A stretch of 64,000 nucleotides of DNA from Plasmopara viticola (taxonomy: Eukaryota; Oomycota; Peronosporomycetes; Peronosporales; Peronosporaceae). The DNA lies in contig MBPM02000093.1 in NCBI GenBank assembly GCA_001695595.3, forward strand, positions 62,001 through 126,000. The letters are read 5' to 3'. Both the position numbers and the translations under genes were made by a program. Shown here one piece after another: positions 46,851-58,262 of this stretch. The notes beneath the pieces are model-generated. The model ran no database searches, was not told the DNA's origin, and saw only the letters and a list, made by a program, of their open reading frames with translations. How positions within the stretch are numbered: the first letter of the stretch is position 1; each line of letters starts with the position of its first letter.

Positions 46851-49800
46851 AAATCGTAAGTATCTTTCAGCGCCGACAAGGACTACTTTATCCGAGAATG
46901 ACGTTACACTAATTTTTGTTAGTTTTAATGAATGCTGCTTCGACTGTCACAAGATATTTCGAGCTTCTTTATGGAAGCCTCATCCAGCCCATAAAAATTA
47001 CAATAGACCCTAGGCTTGCTACTCCTATGCCGTGCCGCTCTCACCTTCAAAAAGACTGTATCGACCATTGCTATCCTCCTGCTTCAGCATGTAAAGACTA
47101 GCCATTCGCCACCCACGACGTGATGAGTGGCGCTTTCGACGAGAGTATGTGTCACTGTATTGACCTACATAAACTGACGGGCTCATAGATATTTCTGGGT
47201 CGGTTTTGTGCTGACAAGCTCGTGCACAGTTGAAACTAGTCGAAACTAGTCTACCTTAATAGGCCATGTTACTTTAGGCACCTGTTCGACGGATTGTGTC
47301 CACGGTGACTTAGAAGCCTTGTCCTCAAAATAATTGAATACTGTCCGCGACGAGTGTTGCCCAATGGAAAGTATCGATGAAGGTTCTCGCGAGCCCACGT
47401 CCTATTATCGACAATGATACCATCGTTTAGGATCGCAGATCGACTTGTCAAACAATTACGTCTCAACTCGCTGATTCCACTAATAATGTCACCAGCCCCT
47501 CGTATGGGAGCAACTCTCTTAATTGCAGTGCCAATGGTGATACCTAACATGCATGGCAATCTCTTATCTGTCTCGCATAAATTTATAGGTGAACATAGTC
47601 GTAGGGTAGAAAGCTGCTCGCATATATCGAAGATAGAATGTCAAGTTGTAGGTAAGAAATTGGAAAAGTGGCTGAAAATATGAAAAACCTGAGCTCATTT
47701 TGTCTCGAACTATATGAATTGAGTGATGATCAGAAGTTTTCCTGAAAACAAGGATTCTTTACCGAAGGATTACAATTGCATCGATGAGAGACATTCCTGC
47801 TTTGGTAATCAAGTCACTGTTCAAAATGAGTGTGCAGAACTCCTCTTAAGATGGTAATTACTATTCACACCTGAGAATTTACCTCACAAGTTCGCCCATA
47901 TGACGATGATAGCTCGATATCCTTATCCATACATTAATAAATACCTCCGCGTCAAGATAAACGGGTGTAACACATTTCCTGGCCCTGACACGCCTCCCAG
48001 TTTCGATCTAGTACGCCATACTTGTGGTGGGTCATTCCAAATTAATACTATCTTCCTTAGCCATAGCCACCTAACTACTTACTGACAACTTTACTAGAAT
48101 TCATGCAAATTGTGTAGCTATCCTAAAAGTCACTTCCAAGCGCAGTTTGGTCACGGTAGTAAATGACACCAACATTTGGAAAAACCCGTCAATACGGACA
48201 AATATGCCGAGATCCCCGTTGAGAATCACCTACTCTGGAACGCTAGTTGCAGTGTCGGATGCTGTTTGTTCACCACTTGAATACAAGGTAATTGAACCGG
48301 GAGGAATGTTGAAGTTGCGCAAAAGTTATCGGCCGACTGGTGCTGCTTAATCTGTTCTAACACAAATCGCTATGTTACATTTACGCAAACAAATTACTAT
48401 GGCGATGAATGCTAGTTCAGACGATCCGAGGCCAGCACTGTAGCCAACAATGGTGCCGTGTCCAGTGCCGTCCAAGTCTCAATACCGTCATATCTCTATA
48501 ACAACATCGATTAATGTAGGCACGGCGTAAGTAATGCTCTAAGTGGTTCACCAAATGGCTATAAGCGAACAATTGGTCCGATACCAGCACAAAATATATG
48601 GTATACGTCGTGCTTTACGAAATGACGATCGTACAACCGGCCAGTAGCATCAAGCACAGCGAAAGTCACACTCCTCTTGAGTATAGTGCATATATTTTAA
48701 TGGACGGTGCCAAGTGTACGAACGTTGGTGTGACAATTCCAAAAGCAGCAAGACATAAATTGTATCAAAGGCATTGGTCCAACTGTCAATTGCAATCTAC
48801 AGAGCTCTGATTTGAGTTCACCAAATCCAAAATGTTTTTGGTGCTCGATTTTGAAGTCGCACGTTGAATACGCGTGGCAAAAAGACGCTTTTGTGCAGAC
48901 CGCAGTACTCGAGCGGGCTCTGCGTTTCAAAATTCAGCTTGATGCTGTTGTCTGTACCTTCAGCTGGGTTCACCAACTACCAGGATGGGCTAGAGTAGCA
49001 TCCACCAAATCTGTCAGGCCGACGGTATCAATTTAAGGCGAGAATTTCAATCGTGGATTTGAAGTGGAGCAGTCTCGAAAACTCCAACCAACCCAAATGT
49101 TAACGCAAAGCGTGCGTCGCAAATGATAGTCATGTATGATCAGAATGTAATTAGCAACCAAGGCTTAAACATGAACCCTCTGATTTAGAATGATTGTCTG
49201 ACCCAAGCGTGCTATTTTAATCAAATTGAATTTCGTCGGAGGGTGAAGTTATTGCACAAGATGACTTTGAGCTTGCACGCTTTGCTCGAAACTTACGTCA
49301 AGAGTACTCAACGCGGTGCCTTTTAGTATGAGAAGTCCATCAAGTACACAAGCGGAATCGCTTTTTGCATCCTCGCTGTGGATTGAAACTTTTTTTGCTC
49401 ATGTGCTAACGCAAGACCGACGCACAAACAAGAACAACACATCTACTTGAGTTCAGCTTATGAGTTGCAGCACATAGCTACGATAGGAATTGAGTATTTG
49501 GAGAAGTCAAGCCGTAAGATGCATACTATAAATATAGCTCGGAGGCAAGCTACAGACAACCTTCCGGCGGCAAAGGGCGCGAATCAATTACTCTCATTTC
49601 AGTCAAAAGGTGAAATCAAAGCGTCTGACCAGGTGGATCGAAACCGCAAGGAAGTTAATGACGTTACTGGAAAAGGGTTGAGCTCGAGCCCGCGTATCAA
49701 GACCCCCCGTTTGCTACGAAAATAACTATTTTTCATATAAGTTGAATTTCGAGTAGATATAGTACATCAAAAAGCAATGAAGTTTCTTTATGATATAAAT

Positions 49801-52800
49801 TTTTTGTTACATAGAAAGGTTGCGTACACGTATGGGCAAACAAGTAGCTCATTAATTCCGTGCAGAAGCACTGCTACCAGCGCACACACAAAACGCGGAT
49901 GTCGTATCAAAGGGCCTCGAAAAAAAACAGACCAAACTTTGCTAGCGGAAGCGAAAGCTCAAAATCAAACATTATCAAAGGCACAACGAATTTAGCCCTA
50001 AAGTCAATTATGGCTGATCAGTGTACTTTTGTGGAAATATAAAACGTCGCCAATGATACAAAATAAGAAATTATACAGACTTATGAGCGATGAATAATCG
50101 CTCTCAAGAATATTTGAGCAAAATGCTCGCATACGAGCTCGTGGTAAGGCGCGTTGTAGCACAGGTAAAATATTTATCTTAGCAACGTTCCCCGTACTTT
50201 CAACCGAAAGCTGTTTTCATGCTGTACATGATTTCTGTCGAACTTTTTGAGGAAGCGCATTTATTCGGACTTTGAAAATAATCCCAAGTATCGTTTTTAT
50301 AGCAAAAAACACATAGAGTCGCACCCGTACAAAATATCTTATCTGCTGGAAAAGGGGAACAAACTTGTGGGCCGAATAAAAGCCTTTACGGGAAATCATT
50401 GAGTACGAACTTGTAAGGCTAACGGATGGTGATATCACCCAATACTGGACAAACTTCTGGCTAACACTTTCGTATCATAGACCCCCATTGCTGTCGATGG
50501 TCCATCCAAAATCAGTGAAAAACTTCTCTTAGCTATCAGGTCGATGGAGATGGCAGACAAGCTGAAGTACAGCAACGAGGGGAAATATGTCAAGTAATTT
50601 TTGAGCTTAAAAGGCACGTCGATTTCTTCGAGCATGCTCTCGGCAGAAGCGATATGCTGCAATCTGAGCACTAATGCTCGGAGTATGAGATTGTTTTCAT
50701 TAGTTAATTTTAGCTACGAGACCAATCTTAAACTCATTGTGATCTCGTAAACATTGAACAGCCCTTTCTCACAAGATACTTAATGTGAAAGATTGGATTT
50801 AAAAAGGAAATATGCCTCTTACTTGATCGCATACTCGAATTTGGTGAGCACAGGTCTAGACCAGGTAGGATTAAGCAGAAGCTTGATCAATCGGTTTTGA
50901 GTGTGGTCTGTACTGTTAAAAATAGATTAGGAAATATATGCTCGCAATTGCCGGTACCGACAGCAACAAATCTGTGATCACCCCCCCATCTTTTGTGCTT
51001 TTGCGACATCCACAAAGAAAATGTTCGATATGGGCAACCATGTGCCACGATAAGTATTTCAAAACATCTCTCGGTGAAAATGATGACAAAACCAGATGTG
51101 CCTGTGGCCGTGGTAAGGGTCGTATCTCTTTCGACATAAAATGTATTTAAATGTAGTACTATCCCGCTGTAGTCAGCTCCCGACAGCAAAAATTATTGAA
51201 CAAGAATTACCGATTATGACTACGAATCATGTAAGAGTACTGCAGTACAAAATCGGTTGAGAGTCTGCTGACCTAGTGCAAAATCTTCGATGCAGTCCTC
51301 TTCATTAAGCTACATAAGCTAAGCGAGAACCCTCTGCTCGTTTCAAATTTGATATATTCGCGAATGATACATTGCTACCTGGTCCGTCCAAGACAATCAT
51401 CTACCCCATCCATTTTTCGTCTGCTTCAAAAACCTCCCGTACCAAAAAGTGAACTGGCTAGGGTCTTTCCAGTTTCACTAAGCGCAGAAGTGGATACGAA
51501 ATTCAAGAGGCTGAGGCAAAGAAATAATTAGTATGACACGAGCATTTAAACGCCTTGCTTCAAAAAATATTTGTTTGGTCTATGCTTCTGTAACCATCGA
51601 TGCAGCTTTTTCATTGTTTTTGGCCACACTGACGGCAACATCTTGATGAGGCGCAGTACGTACCACCCCTCAGGTATCAGAAGCCGTCCTGATTACCTTG
51701 GTCTTAAGTCGACTCTGTTACACAATGCATTCGGCAACCACTGTCCACGACATGTGACCATGTGAATATTAAAAGCTTACTTAATAATGATTAGCGATAC
51801 ATTGGTGCCTTACTTTGGGCCATAGGGGCACAAATTAGGAATCTCACGGTTTCGTGTCCACTCAAGCCAGAGTACCGGTGCATTCAATTTACTGAGCAGC
51901 GATCACAAGAGGTAGTGTACGTGTCATGCCGTACATGACAAGATTAATTTAAGCCAAGGTAGTATAGCGGGTGTAGTAGCACGTAACTCATCTGTTATTG
52001 CTTAAAATTTAGCAGATTTGATCGATTACTTCTCTTTTAGTCAAGGCTCCACAAGCGAAGCCCTGTACATGCACGCTGGATGGATTGTAATTAGCCGATA
52101 AGTAATTGATGTGACCGACATTCGCTGTATACTAGGCTGGAAAAAGGTCACCAAAAAGGACCCCCAAGAGTGTGACTGACCTACTAACCCAAAATAGTGT
52201 GTAGTGCCCATTTGAATGCTGGACGCTCCACTGACCGGAAGCCAAAGTGTACGGAATTCGGCGCTAGAGACAGATTACACAATACTTGTGGAATCAGGAA
52301 GCTTATACTTTTAGTGAATTAAATGCGTAATGTTGAAACTGAAAGTACTTCAACTTTAAACCGGCCATGGAACTCATGGAATGCAGCGAGGACCGTGTCT
52401 TATTAAAACCATTCATGAGCCTGACTTTGTCCTTTACATCATTGGCGTTTATACACAAGCCAATGCCGCGCCGGAAATACTTCTACTTAGAAGCAGAGGT
52501 AAATGCATAACGAACCGAAGGACAAAGTTTATATTTAAGACATTCGACTTCTCGGCAAATCAGAGACGTATCTTTGCCAACGAAAGCCAAAATGTGAGCA
52601 ACTCAGAAACAACACCCTGCAGAACATCGACCAAGGGGACACGGACGGTCCGAAACTTTAGCACTTTATAAATCTTTATCCTGTATCAATATTTAAGACA
52701 ACAATCAAACGCGTTTCCTTATGGTGAAGACGCTAGAAAAATGTAAGGTCCCTTCTTGGCTGCAATATTTTCTAATTACAAGCCCCATTCATCGTTTCCA

Positions 52801-54072
52801 GTCGTCTTACGCGCGGTCTTTACTCCTCGAATTCGCTATCCAGCCATACTGCTCTCTTTTCTGCATCTGCCACATCGCGATCTGCACACTCCTCTAATGT
52901 CATCATCGAGGGGCGATGATCGGGCTTCAATACGCCCGAGCAAACAATCTCGAACCGCATTTCCAATTACAAATTGATCCTTGCGATCTCCTTCAAAAGG
53001 ATTATTTAAAAAATATCAGCATTAGCATCGTTTCAACTAGATTCTTAATGTATGCGGCCATACTATTCCCTCATTTTGGACTGGCAGTGAGGGTCTGTGC
53101 ATGTCTGAAAATTCTTTCTGCACACCACTGGCTGCACTGATATTAAATATGGACTCACGTGATTCTTTTTACTAGCTAACTGAAGACTGCTCCTCCATGC
53201 TCTTGTCTACAGCGAGCCGTACGGAAGTCGGTAGCTGCTCGCGCTCGAAGATTCTTCATATTACCCTCGCCTCATCCATCTGATCTCAAAGGAAACGCTA
53301 AACGCTCTCATATCTTAGGAGAGAAAACTCCTTGCTCTCTTGGTGCTCGTATTGCTCGCATTGCTGTATTTCCGTTAACAGACCTACAAGTTCGGCACGA
53401 TCCAAAAACTCGGTCGAAAAAAGCATACGCCAGCCTTGCGCGAAAACTTGATGCGGTGCACAACGGTGAGAGTACTGTCGAGTGGACTTAAAGTTTCGTC
53501 GCTGCTTCAAATTTGCTGGAAGAGTGTCTCATTAGGTATGAGGATACCTAAGTAGCATTTCAACCAAATGGAATAGAGCTGTGTACTTCGCAGCTCCGAG
53601 TGTTCGTTAAACGCGAGCACACCATGCAGCTGACGCGGTTGCATTTAAGATATTCGCACAATTATCTATCTGTCATACCACCTTGAGCATCTGCACTTGA
53701 TCGAATGTATAAATTCTAGCGTCTGCTTATTTGTCAATTTTATGCTTTTCGTACACATCAGTGCGTCCTAGTGTTCCCTTAAGCTTTGATCACATATGGA
53801 TGTGCAAGGGCTTTTTGATCTCATTCGACGATGACGTCCCTCTACAAACCGACACGATCAGGCATGACCATAGTAAAATGGAATTGACGTTCAAACTGGT
53901 GTTGACGACATTATCATTGTGCGCTATTCGACAAATTTTGTGATATGGAAATTCTTTAAAAAAAGGCAAGAAGCCCTCAACTCGACAGCTACTTTCTGCC
54001 TTGAATGCAAGATGCTGTGTGCCTGGGGATTGTAATCACGTCTCCATCTTCGGTCCATCCTTTGCTAACAGC
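46851..54072. other. Gene-poor tract of about 7.2 kb
   Basis: No gene recognised. A segment at 47,310-47,365 (around TACTGTCCGCGACGAGTGTTG) resembles 41,900-41,965, just outside the other side of the gypsy element. Other frames (for example 48,598-49,036 and 50,217-50,671) have no family features and are interrupted. Confidence 0.5.
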
Positions 54073-54315
54073 TTACTCCTTCTTGCCAGTACCAGTGGCC
54101 ATACTAAGTTCACCCCGAAAACTCTGAACGAAACCAAAGCCTAACCCGAGAAGCATGCCTGTAAAAAGCAGGCGGTCTGAGTCGCGCTTGATGTAAGTGG
54201 GGCGCTTAACTGTGGCAAACAATTTTTGGTTGGCAACAACGTGGTTTTCTCGGTTGACGAGGACGGAATAGGCGCGCGCCCGGCAGGCAATGCGAGCGGT
54301 GCGGCAGGCGAGCAT
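54073..54315 (-). CDS. Cytochrome c oxidase subunit 7a-like protein
   Basis: This 80-residue single-exon protein has an Arg/Ala-rich N-terminus (MLACRTARIACRARAYS) typical of a mitochondrial presequence. Next come KRPTYIKRDSDRLLF and one membrane helix (LLFTGMLLGLGFGFVQSF), ending MATGTGKKE. The order matches COX7a: presequence, P(x)YLK-like motif, D-x-LL-Y/F start of one helix spanning the inner membrane. COX7a is a small nuclear-encoded subunit of complex IV, also involved in supercomplex contacts. The protein is short, so family assignment rests on pattern rather than extended similarity. Its ATG is 108 bp from the ATG of the mitochondrial carrier gene on the other strand, a divergent pair with related destinations. 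Confidence 0.65.
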   Translation of the reverse strand: MLACRTARIACRARAYSVLVNRENHVVANQKLFATVKRPTYIKRDSDRLLFTGMLLGLGFGFVQSFRGELSMATGTGKKE

Positions 54316-54423
54316 TTTTCGGTTATTTTATCGGTATAAAAATAATAAAGTTAAAATTGTACTTCACGGCAGCCAAAAGTATAGCAAAATAAATAAAAAA
54401 TCTCCGAATTCATATACTCTACG
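54316..54423. promoter_or_regulatory. Bidirectional promoter between two mitochondrial-protein genes
   Basis: A 108-bp AT-rich interval separates two divergent ATGs. It must contain both core promoters. I see no clear initiator on either strand; TCGGTATAAAA near 54,330 is TATA-like on the plus strand. Confidence 0.5.
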
Positions 54424-55335
54424 ATGTCAAACCCTAGCCGACTCGACTCGAAAGCTGATGTTGTCACTCATAGTAAGCCTCATCCTCCTCTAGTGAGCTA
54501 TGCATTCGGTGGAGTGTCCGCAGTTGGAGCCGTTTTCTTTACGCACCCATTTGACCTGCTAAAGGTCCACCTACAAACGTCTAAAAAGAAGGATTTGAGG
54601 CTCGTGACCGCCGTGCGTCACGTCCTCAAGCAGCAGGGGCTACGCGGACTCTATCAAGGCATATCGGGGGGTGCTTTGAGAGAGGGAACGTACTCCACCA
54701 TGCGTTTCGCAGTGTATCACTACCTTAAGGACGAGGCTGTGCGTCGCAACAATGGTCATCCGATCTCCACGAGTCAAAATGTGCTATTGGGCATGATAGG
54801 CGGTGTCATGGGAGGAGCCGTCGGCAATCCAGCTGATATTGTTAATGTTCGGATGCAAGCGGACAGTAGGCTTCCCCTTGAGAAGCGACGGAATTACAAA
54901 CACGCAGTGAATGGTCTCATTCGCGTGGAGAAAGAGGAGGGACTTGCTGCGTTGATGCGTGGGGTGAAACCTAACATGATTCGTGCGATGCTGTTAACGA
55001 CTGGTCAGATAGCAGCGTACGACTTGGCCAAGTCAACGATTTTGGAGAACGAGCTGGTAGTGATGCACGACAATGTGCAGACTCACGTGTTAGCGAGTAT
55101 GGTGGCTGGTCTTGTGGCGACAACAGCATGTGCACCGGCAGATGTGGTCAAGACTAGACTGATGAACATGCACCACAATGAATACAAAAGTGCGACAGAC
55201 TGTATGGTAAAAATTCTTAAAGATGAAGGGTTGCGTGGATTGTACAAGGGTTGGCTTCCCGCGTACATGCGCCTAGGACCGCAGACTTTGCTGACGTTTG
55301 TTTTCCTTGAGCAGCTTCGCCAGCGCTTGCTATAG
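54424..55335 (+). CDS. Mitochondrial dicarboxylate carrier (SLC25A10/DIC type)
   Basis: This 303-residue protein belongs to the mitochondrial carrier family: three repeats of about 100 residues, each with two membrane helices. The three signature motifs are FTHPFDLLKVHLQ, VGNPADIVNVRMQ and CAPADVVKTRLMN. The NVRMQ variant of repeat 2, the block LPLEKRRNYKHAVNGL and the end LTFVFLEQLR are characteristic of dicarboxylate carriers, which exchange malate or succinate for phosphate across the inner membrane. Length and spacing are normal and no introns are needed. The first ATG in frame is used. It is an intact, well-conserved gene standing alone with its divergent COX7a-like partner within repeat-rich DNA. 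Confidence 0.93.
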   Translation: MSNPSRLDSKADVVTHSKPHPPLVSYAFGGVSAVGAVFFTHPFDLLKVHLQTSKKKDLRLVTAVRHVLKQQGLRGLYQGISGGALREGTYSTMRFAVYHYLKDEAVRRNNGHPISTSQNVLLGMIGGVMGGAVGNPADIVNVRMQADSRLPLEKRRNYKHAVNGLIRVEKEEGLAALMRGVKPNMIRAMLLTTGQIAAYDLAKSTILENELVVMHDNVQTHVLASMVAGLVATTACAPADVVKTRLMNMHHNEYKSATDCMVKILKDEGLRGLYKGWLPAYMRLGPQTLLTFVFLEQLRQRLL

Positions 55336-56327
55336 ACATGTATCGGTCAAGTGTTCTTGATATACTCTTGCATTCACTGCCCTGATGACATCAACGTGAG
55401 ATTCCATAATTGAATCATCCTCATCAGACATGCTTTCTTTCTGCTCCCTCCATCGCCAAGTATCCATTATGAAAGATACGCATAACCTTTTTATAACGGC
55501 AAGCCTAATGTAATACTGACTTTTAAAAATTAGATGCAGAATGCTGTGTTGCGTTACTTTAAACGCTGGAAAATTTTCTTCTCGTGCCTGCCATACTCTT
55601 GCAGCTAAATTTACTGAGTCGTATGATGTTTAGGCTGATGAACCGAAAACTTGACCTTTCTCCAGTATGGTCGACTTCCTTTGCAGACATTTCACCTTAA
55701 TGCGTACGCTAGTGTATACACGAATGCGTTACAAAATAACGAAAGTGAGGGTAGGAGCTCGGTTGGTCACAACTCAGACTCGTGTCGAGTATTTATAACG
55801 CACAGTACATTGATAACACCGAGAAGAGGTCGCCACCCTATTATGTGCATTGACAGCACCGCCAAAATAATGCGAAGCTTTGTTGCTACATCATCGCTCC
55901 AGCTCTTAATGTCCAGACAGGTCGCATGGTGATTTTATAAAGCGACACAGCATTCTGATCACTAGCGTCCACAATTTTGTTATTTCTAACGTGCACAAAG
56001 CAGCACCACGATTGGCAATGCATACATAATTTGCAGCGGCATATTCCAAGACAGCACTGACAAAATGGAGCAGACTGACATTTGATCCGCTTGTGGCTTC
56101 TCCTAACCAATAGCAGCGACATGCGTGCAGTACATCATCTGCACAAATTCTTGCGAGTCAAGAGCAGATTTGACAATGCCGCGTAACCGATCGATTCGGG
56201 CGCATTATAAAAACGTATCGATGGGGTTCTTCGTCCGACTCCTCATTGTTCCTACTCACTTCACGACAGTCGATCACGCCGCATCCAACCCATCTTTGCC
56301 TCTCCGTCTTCATCTTTTTTTTTGTAG
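55336..56327. other. Intergenic, nothing recognised
   Basis: Roughly 1 kb downstream of the carrier gene with only short chance frames. From about 56,160 it may include decayed 5' parts of the following pseudogene. Confidence 0.5.
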
Positions 56328-56986
56328 AAATTGAAGTAAAAACTGAAGACGAAGGAGGAGCTGAAGCCAAGTTTGTGGTCGGCGAGCACAACGCAGAGGA
56401 GGACGAATTTGTGCTGGTGCTGCAGACTGCAGAGGACGCACAACGAACTCACCGACAATGGGGTAGTAAGAAGTTTTTGTGAAGAGCTCAGGCCAGACGA
56501 AGAGTTTCTATTCACAAGTCAGATTGCGTACCAGAACAAGAGACTTTATTAAGTATGTTTACGAGTAGATGTCGAGACATTCGAACACAACTTGCAAAGA
56601 CTGATGGGAAGCTCGTTGTCTATACGTATAGACCGAGATTCGGTAAGCAGTGGCTGGCTTTACAAGCAAGCAGATGTCATGTACGAATATAAATAAGCGT
56701 CAAATTTGCGAAACTATGAACAAACATGAGAGTTCTTAGGAAAAGGTGGAAACAATGTTTTGTACTGATTTAGAGAACGAGCGTAGCATCAGCGGATTAG
56801 TGGGCATTGCTGAAGTACTACTAATGCAGCAACTTTGACTTGCTAGAGATGCAATTGCAGGATGAAATGCTATCGGTACGCTTTTTAGAGTCCGATGAAA
56901 CCAAGCGACCGTTTTATTTTAAGGCAGCTGGTGAAGATTTTTCTTTTGTCTGCTCTAAATCGAACGACGACGATGCGAGCGCCTGA
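56328..56986 (+). pseudogene. Decayed gene, possibly RAD9-like checkpoint clamp subunit
   Basis: After an acceptor-like TTTTTTTTTGTAG ending at 56,327, one frame reads EVKTEDEGGAEAKFVVGE and EDEFVLVLQTAEDAQ. The reading then continues one frame over with RTHNELTDNGVVRSFCEEL and RPDEEFLFTSQIAYQNKR, meets a TAA, goes on with VDVETFEHNLQRLMG, and finally LSVRFLESDETKRPFYFKA plus GEDFSFVCSKSNDDD before a stop at 56,984. RAD9 of the 9-1-1 clamp has a KTHxL..ESLxAVFD block and a terminal FxxPGRPxxF block that align loosely with these. The resemblance is from memory and faint. At least one frameshift and one internal stop make this a pseudogene or a badly sequenced gene. The copia copy begins 227 bp further on. 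Confidence 0.35.
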
Positions 56987-57212
56987 GGTTCTTTACTGTA
57001 TAGATTGTGAGGCGGTGGAAACAATACTATCTCGCCTTCTGCTGCCCTACTCAGCTCGCTATCCAGTACCAAGTAATTACAATTGGAGGATGGGTCAATC
57101 GGTGCTCGTATTCGCACAAGCATGATCGATTGATGCACGGATCATTTACTTTGTCGCAGAGCTGCGTCGAGTGCTGCAAACAAGCAAGTCACATATCTAA
57201 AACCTTAATCAC

Positions 57213-57358
57213 TGTTGAGAAGAAAGTAAAAACCGAAGTGAATATATTTATCCTGACCAATAAACGGCTACCATATGTAATTACTAACTGTAACGTACTT
57301 GTAAATACTGTGAAGCCATTCACCTGTTCAACATGCATTCAGCGGTGTAATTTTAACA
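57213..57358 (-). repeat. 3' LTR of copia element 2
   Basis: On the minus strand it runs TGTTAAAATTACACC to CTTCTCAACA. GTGAGTGGGAG just inside it is the likely polypurine tract. Confidence 0.93.
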
Positions 57359-57371
57359 CTCCCACTCACCG

Positions 57372-57692
57372 CTAAAGCTGTGTGTCCTTTGTTGCTGACT
57401 TGGTCCTGATTCCGGTGGCTTCACGCAGATACTTAAGCATCTTGGTCCCAACTGCTTTCGTCAGCATATCTGCAAGCTGACTCTTCGTGTCGATATATTC
57501 GATCTTCAACAGTCCTTCTTGCACGTTCTCACGAATAAAGTGGTGCTTGATGTCCACATGCTTCGTCCTAGCATGGTATCCGGCGTTATTGGCTAACGCA
57601 ATAGCACCCTGGTTGTCTTCCCAAACCTGTGTGCCTTCAACTTGCTCGTGACCCATGTCCTTTAGCATTGCCCGCGTCCAAGAAACATACAC
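57372..57692 (-). pseudogene. copia element 2: RNase H domain
   Basis: Reads WTRAMLKDMGHEQVEG, EDNQGAIALANNAGYHA, RTKHVDIKHHFIREN and YIDTKSQLADMLTKAVGTK before the stop. The RNase H C-terminal part is intact, but it is out of frame with the integrase across the RT deletion, so it is not expected to be translated. Confidence 0.9.
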
Positions 57693-58262
57693 TTGAAGCT
57701 CTTGGGTTCCAGTTTGGTCCGTTTCACATCGTCAATATGAGCGTACCCTTGCGAACCGAATACGCGCAGGTGATCCATTCGAGGCTTCATTTTGAAAACT
57801 AGCTCATACGGAGTTGTGTCAGGATGGACCGTATTGCTGGAGCGATTAATTAAATAAACCGCTGTATTTACCGCTTCCGCCCACCATTCCGTCGATACGC
57901 TCTTGTAGTGTAACATGCTGCGGGCTTTCTCCATAATTGTCCTGTTCATACGCTCCGCTACTCCGTTCTGATGCGGGCTGTATGGGACGGAGCGCTGGTG
58001 TACAATGCCGTTCTCTTGACATATTCCTGCCATTTTCTTGTTTACGAACTCGGTTCCGTTGTCGGATCGCAAACATCTCAGTCGTGCACCCCACTGGTTT
58101 TCGTATGATGTCAGAAACTCCTTGAACTTGCCAGCCACTTCACTCTTGCTCTTAATCAGAAAAAATGCAACATATCGTGAAAAGTCATCCACAAACGTGA
58201 GAATGTATTTGGCACCACCCTTCGAGATAGTTCGCATTGGCCCCATGACATCTGTGTGAACA
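57662..58262 (-). pseudogene. copia element 2: integrase catalytic core
   Basis: The D-D-E core is intact: HTDVMGPMRTIS, RCLRSDNGTEFVNKK and HQNGVAERMNRT provide all three acidic residues. It is shifted relative to the gag-protease frame by a 10-bp deletion at about 58,262 (copy 1 has TTGTTGAAGC there). It ends at the RT-deletion junction MFLGRGQC. Confidence 0.88.
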
